Positions 1 to 8,544 of a stretch of DNA of 12,477 nucleotides are shown piece by piece. Every line of letters starts with the position of its first letter. Position 1 is the stretch's first letter. This stretch comes from Larix sibirica (taxonomy: Eukaryota; Streptophyta; Pinopsida; Pinales; Pinaceae): contig NWUY0300050409.1 of the NCBI GenBank assembly GCA_004151065.3, positions 10,804-23,280 on the forward strand, read 5' to 3'. Made by a program: the position numbers and the translations under genes. Below the pieces are notes generated by a model that was given only the letters and a program-made list of their open reading frames with translations, ran no database searches and was not told the DNA's origin.

Positions 1-752
1 AAGAAATTGGATCTCTCTCTATGCTTAATAGATCTCGATTTAAGATGGATCTATCCTGGTGTGCAAAATATTTACACCTCAAAAATTCAAATCATATTGG
101 GTTGTAGAACTCCTTTGTTACTCTTAGTGCAAAATTTTTTTATTTTATTTTTGGTAAACAACATCTCCCCCATATAGGAAATCGATTTCATATTTAAAAT
201 TGAAGTGAATTAAAAAATGAATTCTATTTTTGGAAATGTCTTCTTAAAATGATCTACAACCCTTAAAGTGCAAAGTTTAAGAATCAATATTCTTATCAAT
301 TAAATAGAATTATAACTTCCAATAAAATTCCCATAAAAAAATTTTTAAATTAAAAAATAAAAATAAATAAATAAATTTGTCTACTTTTGAACTTATTCCT
401 TTAAAATTACCAATACTTACATAAATAGAAATTATATAATCAAAATATAAACTAAATATTTAAAAATAAAATGTTAAGAGAGTAAATCTACACCAAAAGA
501 GAAATGTGAAAGAACTTTTAACTAAAATATTTTTTAATTTTTTGTGTAAGCTTAAATGAAATATAGAGAGGATGAGTCCCAAATGGAAACCAGACTAGCT
601 ACAAAATAGTAAGTTTCCATTTGTTATCTATATTGTCTTACTAGTCGTGACATATGTTTTCCTTAGACCGAGATAACATCAGTAATGTTCTAATATAACT
701 TGGGCAAACTATGATAACTATAAATAAAAAAGAGATCTTAACAAAGACTAAT
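1..752. other. AT-rich stretch without recognisable gene
   Basis: All frames are dense with stops and there is no protein motif on either strand. The composition is strongly A/T, with many short A and T runs and a small AAAT repeat. I saw no tRNA-like block, LTR terminus or element border. It is probably intergenic DNA or an unrecognisably old repeat. Confidence 0.6.
361..376. repeat. Short AAAT microsatellite
   Basis: Four AAAT units run in tandem inside a longer A/T-rich tract. This is simple sequence with no sign of function. Confidence 0.7.
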
Positions 753-1258
753 CTAAAAAGTTGGATCATCATTGGAGATGGAGATCATGGGCACCTCGTG
801 TCCTTGGGCTATCTCAGTAGCTCTTATTGCGAAGTATAGATGGATGGTAGCTTTGACCTGAATGTTGAGCTTAACATCCATCTTTCTAATCTATTCTTGC
901 ATTTCATCCACTTGCAACAACAACTCATTTCTTTCCTCTTTATTGTCTAGAAGGATTTTTCCCATGAGCAACTTCACCTACCAATACAAGGTCATATTTT
1001 TGAAGTACTTAGTGTCCCTAGAGTGAGAGGTATATGCATCCAAGACATAGGGTCCCATCTTTGTCTCGATTTCCTCTACTTTCGTATAGTCCTACTTCGT
1101 GTTAAGACAGTCTTCAGCTTGAGAAATTTCTTGTTGGATATGGGATGGAATTTGTTGCAAGTAGTGGTCTTTGCTTCAATTGCTTCTAGCCTAAATTTAG
1201 GCTGCAAATTATGGCCCCTACCTCTCCATGTGCATCGCCCTTGACCTCGATCTACCAT
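753..1258 (-). pseudogene. Unrecognised decayed coding relic
   Basis: Read on the minus strand from 1160 down to 755, one frame gives about 135 codons with only three internal stops, far fewer than expected in DNA this AT-rich. The stops are at 1092-1094, 978-980 and 891-893. All are TAG and all are one C-to-T change from CAG (Gln). The product is hydrophilic and Glu/Lys/Gln-rich, with a heptad-like stretch around LLLQVDEMQE followed by IRKMDVKLNI, suggesting a coiled coil. The frame ends at a TAG at 753-755. Upstream, 1258 to about 1165, a second open frame starts with MVDRGQGRC and is Arg/Gly-rich; a frameshift near 1160-1170 would join the two. I do not recognise the family. It could be a captured gene fragment or a structural ORF of another transposon. 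That it was once coding is inferred from the low stop density only. Confidence 0.4.
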
Positions 1259-1829
1259 GGGAATTGAAGTCTAAGACAAGTTGCCTTTCTAGGGGTGGCA
1301 AATCTAGCTAATAGGAGAGCAATTGATGAGGAGCTTTCGTTTTCTCCAAGGGAAAAAAATCCTTACTATGACTCCTTAAAACATGTCAATCTTGGTCTAA
1401 GGGAAAAAAGCTCAACATAAATGAAGATGGGAGAAGGGAAGGGAGTTGGTCAGACCTAATTTTAGAACCAACAGAGTGTTCCTCGGTGGATAAAATTATT
1501 GCAAGAGAGACTTCCACCCCACATGAAGAGGAAAACTCATGAGGGAGAATAGAGGGGGCCTAGAAAGTCAAGGAAAATGAGCTATGGACTCTGAATATGT
1601 TGTGTCCCAAACTGGTAAGAACCCAAGTGCTTGTCATATAGAATGTGGAGTCTAGTCTAGTAATTGTTGTCGCAACTTGCCATTCCTAGCGCAATAAACA
1701 ACCACAAACCACGATAACACCAGTTGGTTTGTCGTCATTAAAATCATTGTCATGGAGGGAGCCTCCATATAGAAGCTTAGTATTTGCAATCCCATGTCTC
1801 TGTTATCATGCCCACAATGCATGAAGATC
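1259..1829. other. No clear gene; possible LINE 5' flank
   Basis: No frame stays open and no domain is recognisable. It lies just upstream of the first recognisable LINE endonuclease sequence, so part of it may be unrecognisable LINE 5' sequence (ORF1 or the endonuclease N-terminus) or pre-insertion DNA. Nothing in the sequence decides between these. Confidence 0.45.
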
Positions 1830-2340
1830 TATCCTTTAACGATTGGAACAATATTACCCTAGATTGAGCTCAGGAAGGAGATCTTGTTCTTGAATATGTA
1901 TGGGCCTTATATAGAATGACATGAGTTTTGGGATGGTTTTTTGGTAAGAAATGGATCTTTCATGGTCTACTAGTTCTTGGAGAAATTGATGGTCTATTTG
2001 ATTACTTCATACACAAGTGGGATGAAATCGACCTTATTGACATTGCACCCATAGTCCTCAACCCCACATGGAGAAAAAACAAAGTGATGGGAGGAAAGGG
2101 TGGCAAAGAGGCTAGATAGGTTTCTATTTTTTGAGCAACTCTTAGAAGAAAGACTTAAGTGTCGCCAATGGGTTACACATGGGGGGGGGGTTCTAATCAC
2201 ATGCCGATCATTCTTGACCTAGTAAGCAAGGAGCCAGAACCCCCTAGCCTCTTCAAGTTGAACCCCTAATGGGTAAAAAAGGAGGGTTTCATTGATGTTA
2301 TAAAAGATGTGTGAACCCCTTTTGATACTCACCTACATGA
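1830..2340 (+). pseudogene. LINE ORF2 endonuclease domain relic
   Basis: This matches the C-terminal half of an APE-like (EEP) endonuclease, which nicks target DNA to prime reverse transcription. Visible landmarks are LNMYGPY at 1890-1910, the FGKKWIFHGLLVLGE stretch from about 1940, NPTWRKNK around 2061-2084, SNHMPIILDL at 2192-2221 and FKLNP near 2252. The family's active-site triplet here is SDH; this copy reads SNH (2192-2200), so the aspartate is replaced by asparagine. Frames change at least twice, with an in-frame TGA at 1917-1919 and a TAA after FKLNP. A run of ten G at 2181-2190 lies just before SNH. The N-terminal catalytic half is not recognisable and may be deleted. Dead. Confidence 0.7.
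2181..2190. repeat. G10 homopolymer
   Basis: Ten consecutive G residues in the LINE endonuclease relic, where related elements encode Gly-rich sequence before SDH. The exact length is prone to sequencing error. Confidence 0.8.
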
Positions 2341-3690
2341 CTCTACCTTGGTTCAATTCATGGAAAACTTGAAAAAAGCCAAAAAAAGGCCTCCATTGTT
2401 TGCTACAAAAAAAAAACATAGAGAAGATTGTCTTCTCTTAGAAATTAATGAAAAACTCCACCAAATTTTTATTACTAGTGTAGGATTTGGCTTCATGATT
2501 GCTCAATCAAAGCAATATCTACATCTCCCCGAGACAAAAAAAAAGGAGCTTCTACTAGACCAAGAAAAACTACAGCATATCAAAAGTAGAGCCCTATGGT
2601 TAAAGGTGGGTGATGAAAACACCAGATATTTTAATAGATATACCAATATGAGGGAAATAGTAAATTCCATTTGGAAAATTGACAAGATTAATGGGGAATA
2701 AATCCCAAGTTTCAATAGTATTGCAAATGAAGGCATAGAGCACTTTAGGAGGATCTACAAGGCCAAGGAAATATCCACCATTGTTGAAATTCTCAAAGTG
2801 GCCTCTGATTTCCCTCAATTTGTGAATGAAAAAGACAAGGAAGTGTTGATGGTGAAAGTCACTATGCCAAAACTTAAGGCGGTCCTTCATAACTTCCAAA
2901 AGGACAAATGCCTCATGCCAAATGGGATTCCTATTGAGTTCTTTCTGGGTTTCTTCAACTTTATGGGTGAAGATCTTAGACATGTAGTGGAGGAAACTAG
3001 ACACCTAGGCAAGATCTCATTGTTCTTTAACTTCACTTTCCTGGATCTTATCCTCGAGGTGGATAACCTTGTATTCTAACCAGTTAAGGCCAATTTCTCT
3101 ATGAAACTGTGTTAACAAAATCATCTCCAAAACCATTTCTAGGAGACTAAAGCATGTCCTCTCTTGAAATATATCTAAAGAAAAACGTGTTTTCTTCATT
3201 GGAACAATGATCCATGATGTTATTGGTGTGGCCTTGAAGGGCTTACACACCATAAAGACCAAAATAAAAAAAGGCATGGCTGTAAAAATTGATGTATCCA
3301 AGTATTTTGACCACATTAACTGGCTTTATATTCACATGCTTCTAATCCACCTTGGTTTCTCCCCTCCCTTCATTTCCAAGATCACGAGTTGCCTCTCATT
3401 TGCCTCTCTTATTGTGTTAATTAATGGATCAACCACTAAATTCTTCAACCCTTTAAGGGGTCTAAGGTAGGGTTTCCCTCTTTCCCACCTTCTCTTTCTT
3501 CTAGTGGTGGAAGGATTCAATTGAATGCTAAAGGCTTCTCACAAGAATGGAACATATTAAGAATCAGTTTGCAAATTCATGTTTCTTAACACACCTTTTA
3601 TTTGTTGATGGCATCTTATTGTTTATTGCAATGGACATGAATGATAATTAAAAACTCAAAAAGTCATTGACCTATTTTGTGCAACTTCAA
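2341..3690 (+). pseudogene. LINE ORF2 reverse transcriptase relic
   Basis: This is the RNA-dependent DNA polymerase of the LINE (RVT_1 family). In order: the pre-RT motif LWLKVGDENTRYF (about 2593-2631); VTMPKLKAVLHNFQKDK with IPIEFF (2858-2947), corresponding to the fingers; LRPISL near 3084; KIISKTISRRLKHVLS (about 3118-3165); motif A VKIDVSKYFDHINW (about 3284-3325), its catalytic Asp intact; LINGSTTKFFNPLRGLR (about 3419-3467), where the conserved RGLRQG glutamine has become TAG (3468-3470); and the motif C region LLFVDGILLF (about 3595-3624). Motif C should read FVDD or FADD; the second aspartate is glycine at 3610-3612. In-frame stops and at least three frameshifts break the domain, so it cannot be active. 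Confidence 0.85.
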
Positions 3691-4480
3691 GTATGCTAAC
3701 CGACATTGAAAAGTTCGTTATACTATACTATGGACTAGAGGACCGGGACAAAGCATATATGCACTTGTTCTTTCCTTATGACCAATTGGAGTTAAAAAAT
3801 AGGGTCAAATATCTTGGATTCCATTTAAAGACAAACAATTATAGAAAAGATGACTTGAATTGGATCCTAAAAAATATAGAAGACTAGATCCATCACTGGT
3901 GTAATCATTGATTGTCCTAAGGGGGTCATCTTGTTATTTTGAAATCAATCTTGGAGGCTCATCCCATTTATTGGGCCATTCTCACCTAGATTCATAAATG
4001 CATATTAGAAAATATTTTGTTGGATGTGTTTCAGAGTCACAGAGTTAGGTGGTTGAGAAAACCATGGCCTAGCACTACTCAAGTGGAGACTCTTAGCTCT
4101 CTTAAAAGCCCGAGGAGGATGGGGCCTCACAAATGGTTTTATTTTCTCAAAAGCTCTAGCATAAAAAAATGTTTGCCATTTAATTAATCAAAAGGGTCTA
4201 GTCTAAAATTCTCTATAGGAAATATATCTATCCAAAATCATTGGTGGACTAGTTGAGGGTCCCTAACACATTATTTCATAACACCTCTTTGGTGTGGAAA
4301 GCAATGATGGATGTCCTCCATTTCACACGAGATTGGTTAGTATGGAAAATCAGTAGGGTATCCATGGTACATATTGGTCTAGATCCATGGAATTGTTGCA
4401 AGGTGGAATATTTCCTGCCCAATAAGATGATTCACCACCTAAGAGCATGTGGCTTCTATATGCTCTAACATGTAATATAC
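3691..4480 (+). pseudogene. LINE ORF2 thumb/connection region relic
   Basis: This continues ORF2 after the polymerase core. Recognisable blocks of plant L1 elements are NRVKYLGFHLKTNNYRKDD (about 3801-3855); a WCN...LS.GGHLVILKSILEAHPIYW block (about 3898-3975) in another frame, with stops; ARGGWGLTNGFIFSKALA (about 4108-4160); and WKAMMDVLHFTRDWLVWKIS followed by VHIGLDPWN (about 4295-4395). These match the usual post-RT order ending in a WKIG..V.IG.DPW motif. The frame changes several times and TAG/TGA stops interrupt it. The function of this region is structural and poorly defined in the family. Confidence 0.75.
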
Positions 4481-4910
4481 CATTCGAACTCCTCCATATG
4501 GTAATAGGCTTGGTTGACTGGTGCTCACCTAGGTTTCAGTGTCAATGACAATGCCATTTAGGACAAATATACCTCAAATATTTATTCATGTCATATTAGG
4601 ATCAAATATGAGGACAAATCCCTTATATGGGCATGTCATCCCGATGGGGATTATTCTCCTAAAGCTAGTTATAAAGCCCTAAATGGGAAAAGAAATCCAT
4701 AGCATTTTTGGTGGTGGTGGAAAATATTATGGAAGCTTTGATGTCCTTCAAAATGCATATCTTTACGTGGCTCTTGCTAAATAACAAGGTGCCCACATGG
4801 GACATCCTTCAAAGAATATCTTTCATTGGTCCTGATAGACGTAGTCTTTGTAAAGAGAATGGAGAATTAAATTATCACCTGGTTCTATCATGTCCTTTCC
4901 TCGATTGACC
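4481..4910 (+). pseudogene. LINE ORF2 zinc-binding (zf-RVT-like) relic
   Basis: This is the C-terminal zinc-binding segment of plant LINE ORF2, thought to help bind the template RNA. An open stretch at 4708-4908 contains FTWLLLNNKVPTWDILQR, GPDRRSLCKENGE and HLVLSCPF; the C...H...C spacing matches the family's SLC...E...HLF..C motif. Just upstream, a FWWWWKILW block (4706 on, another frame) and an HPDGDYSPKASYKALN block (about 4632-4685) are the usual preceding motifs. A TGA at 4906-4908 closes this frame. Enough survives for identification, but the frame is broken from the domains on both sides. Confidence 0.75.
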
Positions 4911-5149
4911 TGGAATGAGATTATGGGGCTCACAAGTTTAAATGGTATATGGACCTACAACTTACTAGAGGTTGGTATCCAAAGTTGGTGCACACATGAA
5001 GTTACAAAAATGTTTTGGGCTCTTCCCTTGGTGACTGCCCAGGGGATTTTGTTGGCAAAGAATCTAGAAATGTTTGAGTACAAACCAACCTCTCCATTAG
5101 CAGTCATAATACAAGGTCTCAACATCATTATTGCTTGTAATTACCAGCC

Positions 5150-5660
5150 TCTGCCAAAGTGCCCAAAATTTCTAATGGAGGCGTAAGTTGATCTGAGTAA
5201 TCCCCCAACCTACTTTGACATGGCATCTCAAGGTGGCCCTCCCCTTGTATGCATTGACAATATTCTCCACGTATCGAACTCCCATTGCCTACATTTTAAA
5301 GATGGTTTAGATCATGGATCAAACAACACAACTAAGCTTTGGGATTTAAAACTAATCCTCACCCTAGTCGTAGAAAAAATGATTAAATTCATTCTAGATT
5401 TATGGTGACTCCCAAGTTGAAGTAAACTATATCATAGGGAAGTGTAGCATGGGAATCTTCCACCTGCAAACTTTACTTGATGATACCACCTCTTTGTTCC
5501 AGTTAATCCCAAATGCAACCATTTGCCATATACTTTGAGAAAAAAAAGCAGGATGTAGACTCACTCTCCAAACAGGTTGTGCATATTCCGCAAGGGACCT
5601 AGTCCATATCAGAAATTTCTTTGGATATAAACATGGCGTATATCCATGCTCCATTCATAT
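5150..5660 (+). pseudogene. LINE C-terminal RNase H relic
   Basis: RNase H degrades the RNA of an RNA-DNA hybrid; some plant L1 lineages carry it at the end of ORF2. Visible here are YFDMASQGG (5211-5237), matching the first catalytic Asp in FDGASRGNPG; GSNNTTKLWDLKLILTL (about 5314-5364), where the catalytic Glu of the usual N.AEL motif is Lys (AAG at 5334-5336); GDSQVEVNYIIGKCSMG (5404-5454), the third acidic position, intact but one frame over; LLDDTTSLFQLIPNATICHI (about 5476-5535); and DVDSLSKQVVHIPQGT (about 5553-5600). A TGA at 5406-5408 and a further shift near 5540-5550 break it. The motif order makes this a true RNase H relic, catalytically dead. Confidence 0.75.
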
Positions 5661-5889
5661 GATTCTCTTATTTACGGTTTCATCTTAGACAATACTGTAA
5701 GTTCAGTCACTGGCTTCTTTTTTGTTGTAATTGACAATGGAGGAGATCTAAAAACTAAAAGTTTTGTTTGATGGCATACAAATTTCATATTGATTGAACC
5801 TGAAAAGGTTTGGATTTCTTAAATGCCAAAGGTATTTGACAATGTAATTTTGTTTTTCTCTAAGAGATGAAATTGCGATTTTTCCTAAG
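5661..5889 (+). other. LINE 3' untranslated tail
   Basis: Non-coding, T-rich sequence between the RNase H relic and the terminal A run. It ends in a CGATTTTTCCTAAG block directly before the poly(A), as expected for a LINE 3' end. No other signal was seen. Confidence 0.5.
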
Positions 5890-5897
5890 AAAAAAAA
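5890..5897 (+). repeat. LINE terminal poly(A)
   Basis: Eight A residues follow the LINE 3' UTR and mark the likely 3' end of the element. The run is short but correctly placed. Confidence 0.55.
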
Positions 5898-5926
5898 CAT
5901 GCATAACCCATAAGGTCATAGCAATC

Positions 5927-5998
5927 ATCGAGGTATTTAGTGGTTAGTTACATTAGGGTAGTGATATCGCTCCATGGTGGTTTGATTCCCCTTTAAAT
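5927..5998 (+). other. tRNA-like block, possible SINE head
   Basis: TATTTAGTGGTTAG (5934-5947) resembles a pol III A box and GGTTTGATTCC (5979-5989) resembles a B box. Their starts are 45 nt apart, close to the spacing in a tRNA gene. The T-arm would pair at about four of five positions. The acceptor and anticodon arms do not fold convincingly, so it is not a functional tRNA gene. It could be a tRNA-derived SINE head or tRNA pseudogene inserted next to the LINE tail, or chance. No 3' tail or flanking duplication was found. Confidence 0.35.
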
Positions 5999-6350
5999 TG
6001 TGATATGTTTTGTCTCATGAAATAAGTAATTACTATAAAATGTAAGACAATATCCCATCTTTAAATAAGTGATTGATGCTTGACACTCGTAAATAAGAGG
6101 CTTCTTAAAATTTTCAATAGTATAGTTGTTAACATTACATGAACTATGAACATATAAATGTAAATTCAAATTTATTCATAACGTTAAAATATTTTGGTTG
6201 ATGAAAAAAATGCATAACAATCCTCGCAACTATTTAAGTGCACTAACTTTCATATTTAAAAGACCTTGAAATGACAAAAAAATTAAAGAAAATATTACGA
6301 TTTACAATGAACTAAAAAATTTAGAACACATAGAATGAAGACCTCTAAAT
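5999..6350. other. AT-rich spacer before the copia LTR
   Basis: No open frame or domain was found on either strand. It ends at the TG of the copia LTR at 6351. The last five bases before it (TAAAT, 6346-6350) would be one copy of the copia target duplication; its partner lies outside the window. Confidence 0.5.
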
Positions 6351-6760
6351 TGTTGAGAAATTATGTTTCTCTTTCAATGGTCTCTTCCCCAACCCTCTTG
6401 CAAAACAAAGACTCTCAAAACAGTTGAATTACAAAGATCTAAATAAATAAAAATAGAGTTGAATAAGAGACGCAAAAATGATAATGTATGCACTCTCAAA
6501 TTCACACTCACACCAAATATTCCATGCATTATTAGCTTCAACTGAAGGCCAATTTATACAATACACAACTTGATCAAGATAGAAGAGGATCAAGTCAGCT
6601 TAGATCTTAATCACACCAAATAAGGAGAGGATCTCTCAGATCCAACAAACTCCTCAAAAACAACAAAATAACCTCCTAAGTAGGATAGAAACAATCCCAA
6701 CAAAAAACTAAATCTGGCACCCAGTAAATCAAACTTAGCACTATACTCATCCTCCCCACA
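6351..6760 (-). repeat. Copia 3' LTR, 410 bp
   Basis: In element orientation it starts TGTGGGGAGG and ends TTTCTCAACA, giving the TG...CA termini (with a 3-bp TGT/ACA inverted match) expected of an LTR. The left side abuts a polypurine tract, and the 3' end is followed by AT-rich non-element DNA. A TATA-like box sits roughly in the middle. The last coding codons of pol run almost into it. The 5' partner is outside the window, so the borders rest on the termini and the tract alone. Confidence 0.75.
6551..6558 (-). promoter_or_regulatory. TATA-like box in copia LTR
   Basis: TATAAATT on the minus strand, about 200 bp into the LTR, where the U3 promoter of a copia element would sit. In a 3' LTR it would drive outward transcription at best; activity is not shown. 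Confidence 0.45.
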
Positions 6761-6769
6761 CTCCCTCTC
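6761..6769 (-). other. Polypurine tract (plus-strand primer)
   Basis: GAGAGGGAG on the minus strand lies immediately before the TG of the 3' LTR, the position required for plus-strand priming. It overlaps the tail of the pol reading frame (ILERE codons). Confidence 0.7.
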
Positions 6770-7429
6770 AAGGATAGTGTTAGGTACATGCAAACCAAGT
6801 CTATATTTGAAATCTTCAAATTTTGGTCAAGGTAGGACTTTAGTGAAAATGTCAACTACATTGTCTTCAGTAGAACAATACTCCATGTAGATCTCCTTCT
6901 TGTCGATGAGGTGTCTAATGAAACAGTATACGGTCTTAATGTGATTTGACTTGTCATGAAATACATGATTGTTTCCCAACTTTATGCAAGACTGATTATC
7001 ACAAAAAATAAGAGTAGGACTCTTCTCCATCACTCTAAGCTCAAGATGCAATTTCTTAAGCCACATTACTTCACAATTTCCAGTAGCGGCAACAATGTAT
7101 TCATCCTCCGTGGACAACAAAGCAACACAAGCTTGTTTCTTACTACTCCAAGAAACCAATCCAGAACCTAATGAGGAATAATAAACTGTAGTATACTTTC
7201 TAGAATTCACATCACTTGCCCAATTAGCATCTGTATAACTATGCAAACAATTATCCTTGTATCTTTCATACCCAAAGCCATAAGAAATAGAGCCACTCAA
7301 ATAGCGAAGAATACTCTCACCGTCTTGCCGATGAGCCTTCTTTGGCTTTACCATAAATTGACTTAGGACATTCACAACACATGATAAATGTGCGCGTATT
7401 ACACAAGTAAATAAGGCTACCAATCAATT
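6770..7429 (-). pseudogene. Copia RNase H domain relic
   Basis: This is the C-terminal pol domain that removes genomic RNA during reverse transcription. An open stretch at 7423-6827 includes ILRYLSGS, YTDANWASD (first acidic residue), GLVSWSSKKQ, STEDEYIVAA (catalytic Glu region), IFCDNQSCIKL (third Asp), DKSNHIKTVYCFIRHLI and finally DIFTKVLP. The acidic motifs look intact, making this the best preserved domain. A TGA at 6827-6829 stops it at a position where related elements have a sense codon (CGA-to-TGA is likely, since the same frame goes on as PKFEDFKYRLGLHVPNTILE). A frameshift and stop around 7420-7440 separate it from RT, where LIGSLIYL is in another frame. Confidence 0.9.
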
Positions 7430-8286
7430 ATCGATACAATGTACAACATTCGTTTCTTCACTTGGATCATCGACTCTCAATTTTGTACAAGGATCAATGG
7501 GTGTAGAAATAGGTTTTCAACCCTCCATTTTGAACCTTTTCAAAGTCTCCATAACATACTTGGCTTGAGTCAAAATGAGATGATTTATATCCTGACACAC
7601 TTCCAAACCAAGACAATGGTGAAGAGGACCCAAATCTTTCATTTTGAATTCCTAACATAATTCATTCTTCAACCAATGAATCAAACCATCATCATTTCCT
7701 GTGAGAATGAGATCATCTATGTGAGAATGAGATCATCTACATAAAAAACAATATTAATGATGTTATCACCATCACACATAAAGTATAGATTAACATCATC
7801 ATTTGATTTCTTTAAACCTTTTCCTTGGAACCACTCATCAATCCAAGTATACCATGGACGAGGAGCTTGCTTAAAACCATACAAGGCCTTCTTCAACCCG
7901 CACACAAGGTTTTCTTTACCTACAACTTCAAATCCCTATGGTTGCTTTATGTATACTTCTTCTTGCAAAACACCATTTAGGAAGTTTGTCTTCATGTCCA
8001 TTTGGTGAAGACTCCAATTGAAACAAGTAGCCAAGGGAAGTATACTTCTAATGGTAGTATATCGAGCAACAAGATCAAAAGTATCATCATAATCAATGTT
8101 AGGTTTCTGACTAAAACATTTTTCCACAAACCTTGCCTTATGCTTCTCAATGGAACCATCAACTTTATGCTTGAGCTTGAATATCCATCTTCTACCTATG
8201 ACTTTATTTCCTTAGGGGAGTGGAACTAGATCCCACACATCATTTTTCATGATGCTATCATATTCTTCCCGAATGAATTCAACCCG
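7430..8286 (-). pseudogene. Copia reverse transcriptase (RVT_2) relic
   Basis: This is the copia-type reverse transcriptase. In order: WDLVPLP with a stop, then GRRWIFKLKHKVDGSIEKHKARF (around 8190-8125); TFDLVARYTTIRSILPLA; motif A LHQMDMKTNFLNG with intact Asp; QEEVYIKQP then a TAG where the family has a Glu codon; LKKALYGFKQAPRPWY (about 7902-7855); and motif C VFYVDDLILT (7750-7720), both Asp intact. Directly after motif C a 20-bp tandem duplication introduces TAG (7717-7719) and shifts the frame. Beyond it, FKMKDLGPLHHCLGLEV, LTQAKYVMETLKRFKM and PISTPIDPCTKL complete the thumb region with more stops. All motifs are present in the right order, but the domain is broken in many places. Confidence 0.9.
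7700..7739. repeat. 20-bp perfect tandem duplication over RT active site
   Basis: Two adjacent identical 20-bp units, 7700-7719 and 7720-7739. On the minus strand each unit carries the codons after Tyr-Val of the YVDD motif through to LILT. Since 20 is not a multiple of three, the second copy shifts the frame and reads straight into TAG. Confidence 0.9.
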
Positions 8287-8544
8287 CTATCTAGAACTTG
8301 AAGTCTCATCAAATGTACCAGGGTCGTAATCAACTAAGCTACTCACCAGTGCAACAAAATTAGCTTCATACCTTGTATTTGGGATTTTTGTTTGTGTAGA
8401 TCTTCTTGGTGGAGATAATTCTGGCTTGTCCTCATCTTTCAGGCCTTCTGCGACTTTCCTTATCCCAATTGGTTTCTCCCATACTGCGTCATGATGCTCC
8501 TGGTGGTCCCATACTGACTCTTCCCATTTTATGTCACCACTCAT
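8287..8544 (-). pseudogene. Copia integrase-RT linker relic
   Basis: This is the low-complexity, variable region between integrase and RT. It is open from about 8544 to 8287 and includes SPPRRSTQTKIPNTRYEANFVALVSS in element orientation, matching the usual RRSTR...P.RY..YVALVSS boundary of copia polyproteins. It overlaps the integrase frame by four bases through a frameshift near 8541-8544 and ends at a TAG (8287-8289), after which RVEFIREEYDSIMKNDVWDL continues in the same frame toward RT. Confidence 0.75.

Larger units (their letters stand above)
1830..5897 (+). mobile_element. Decayed plant L1-type LINE, 5'-truncated
   Basis: This is a non-LTR retrotransposon relic holding ORF2 on the plus strand. 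Such elements encode a protein that nicks the target with an endonuclease and reverse-transcribes its own RNA there. The domain order is the expected one: endonuclease (about 1830-2340), reverse transcriptase (2341-3690), RT thumb/connection (3691-4480), zinc-binding C-terminal domain (4481-4910) and RNase H (about 5150-5660). A short 3' tail ends in eight A residues at 5890-5897. Stops and frameshifts occur throughout, and several catalytic residues are changed. No ORF1 is recognisable. The left border is soft: the first convincing match is near 1830-1890. No target-site duplication could be paired because the true 5' end is unknown. Confidence 0.85.

Noticed and set aside
1023-1244. Plus-strand open frame of 73 codons
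   Set aside because: It lies opposite the minus-strand relic, has no motif, and its length is unremarkable.
1640-1830. LINE endonuclease N-terminus
   Set aside because: Some weak word matches occur, but the space is too short for the missing half of the domain and no catalytic motif is readable, so I did not extend the call here.
5927-5998. A functional tRNA gene
   Set aside because: The acceptor and anticodon arms do not pair and the B box departs from consensus, so only a tRNA-like relic is supportable.
5890-6225. A-run followed by ATGCATAAC at both 5890-5907 and 6204-6219 as a LINE target duplication or repeat
   Set aside because: Both copies lie on the 3' side of the LINE, so they cannot be its target duplication. 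The match is short and in A-rich DNA.
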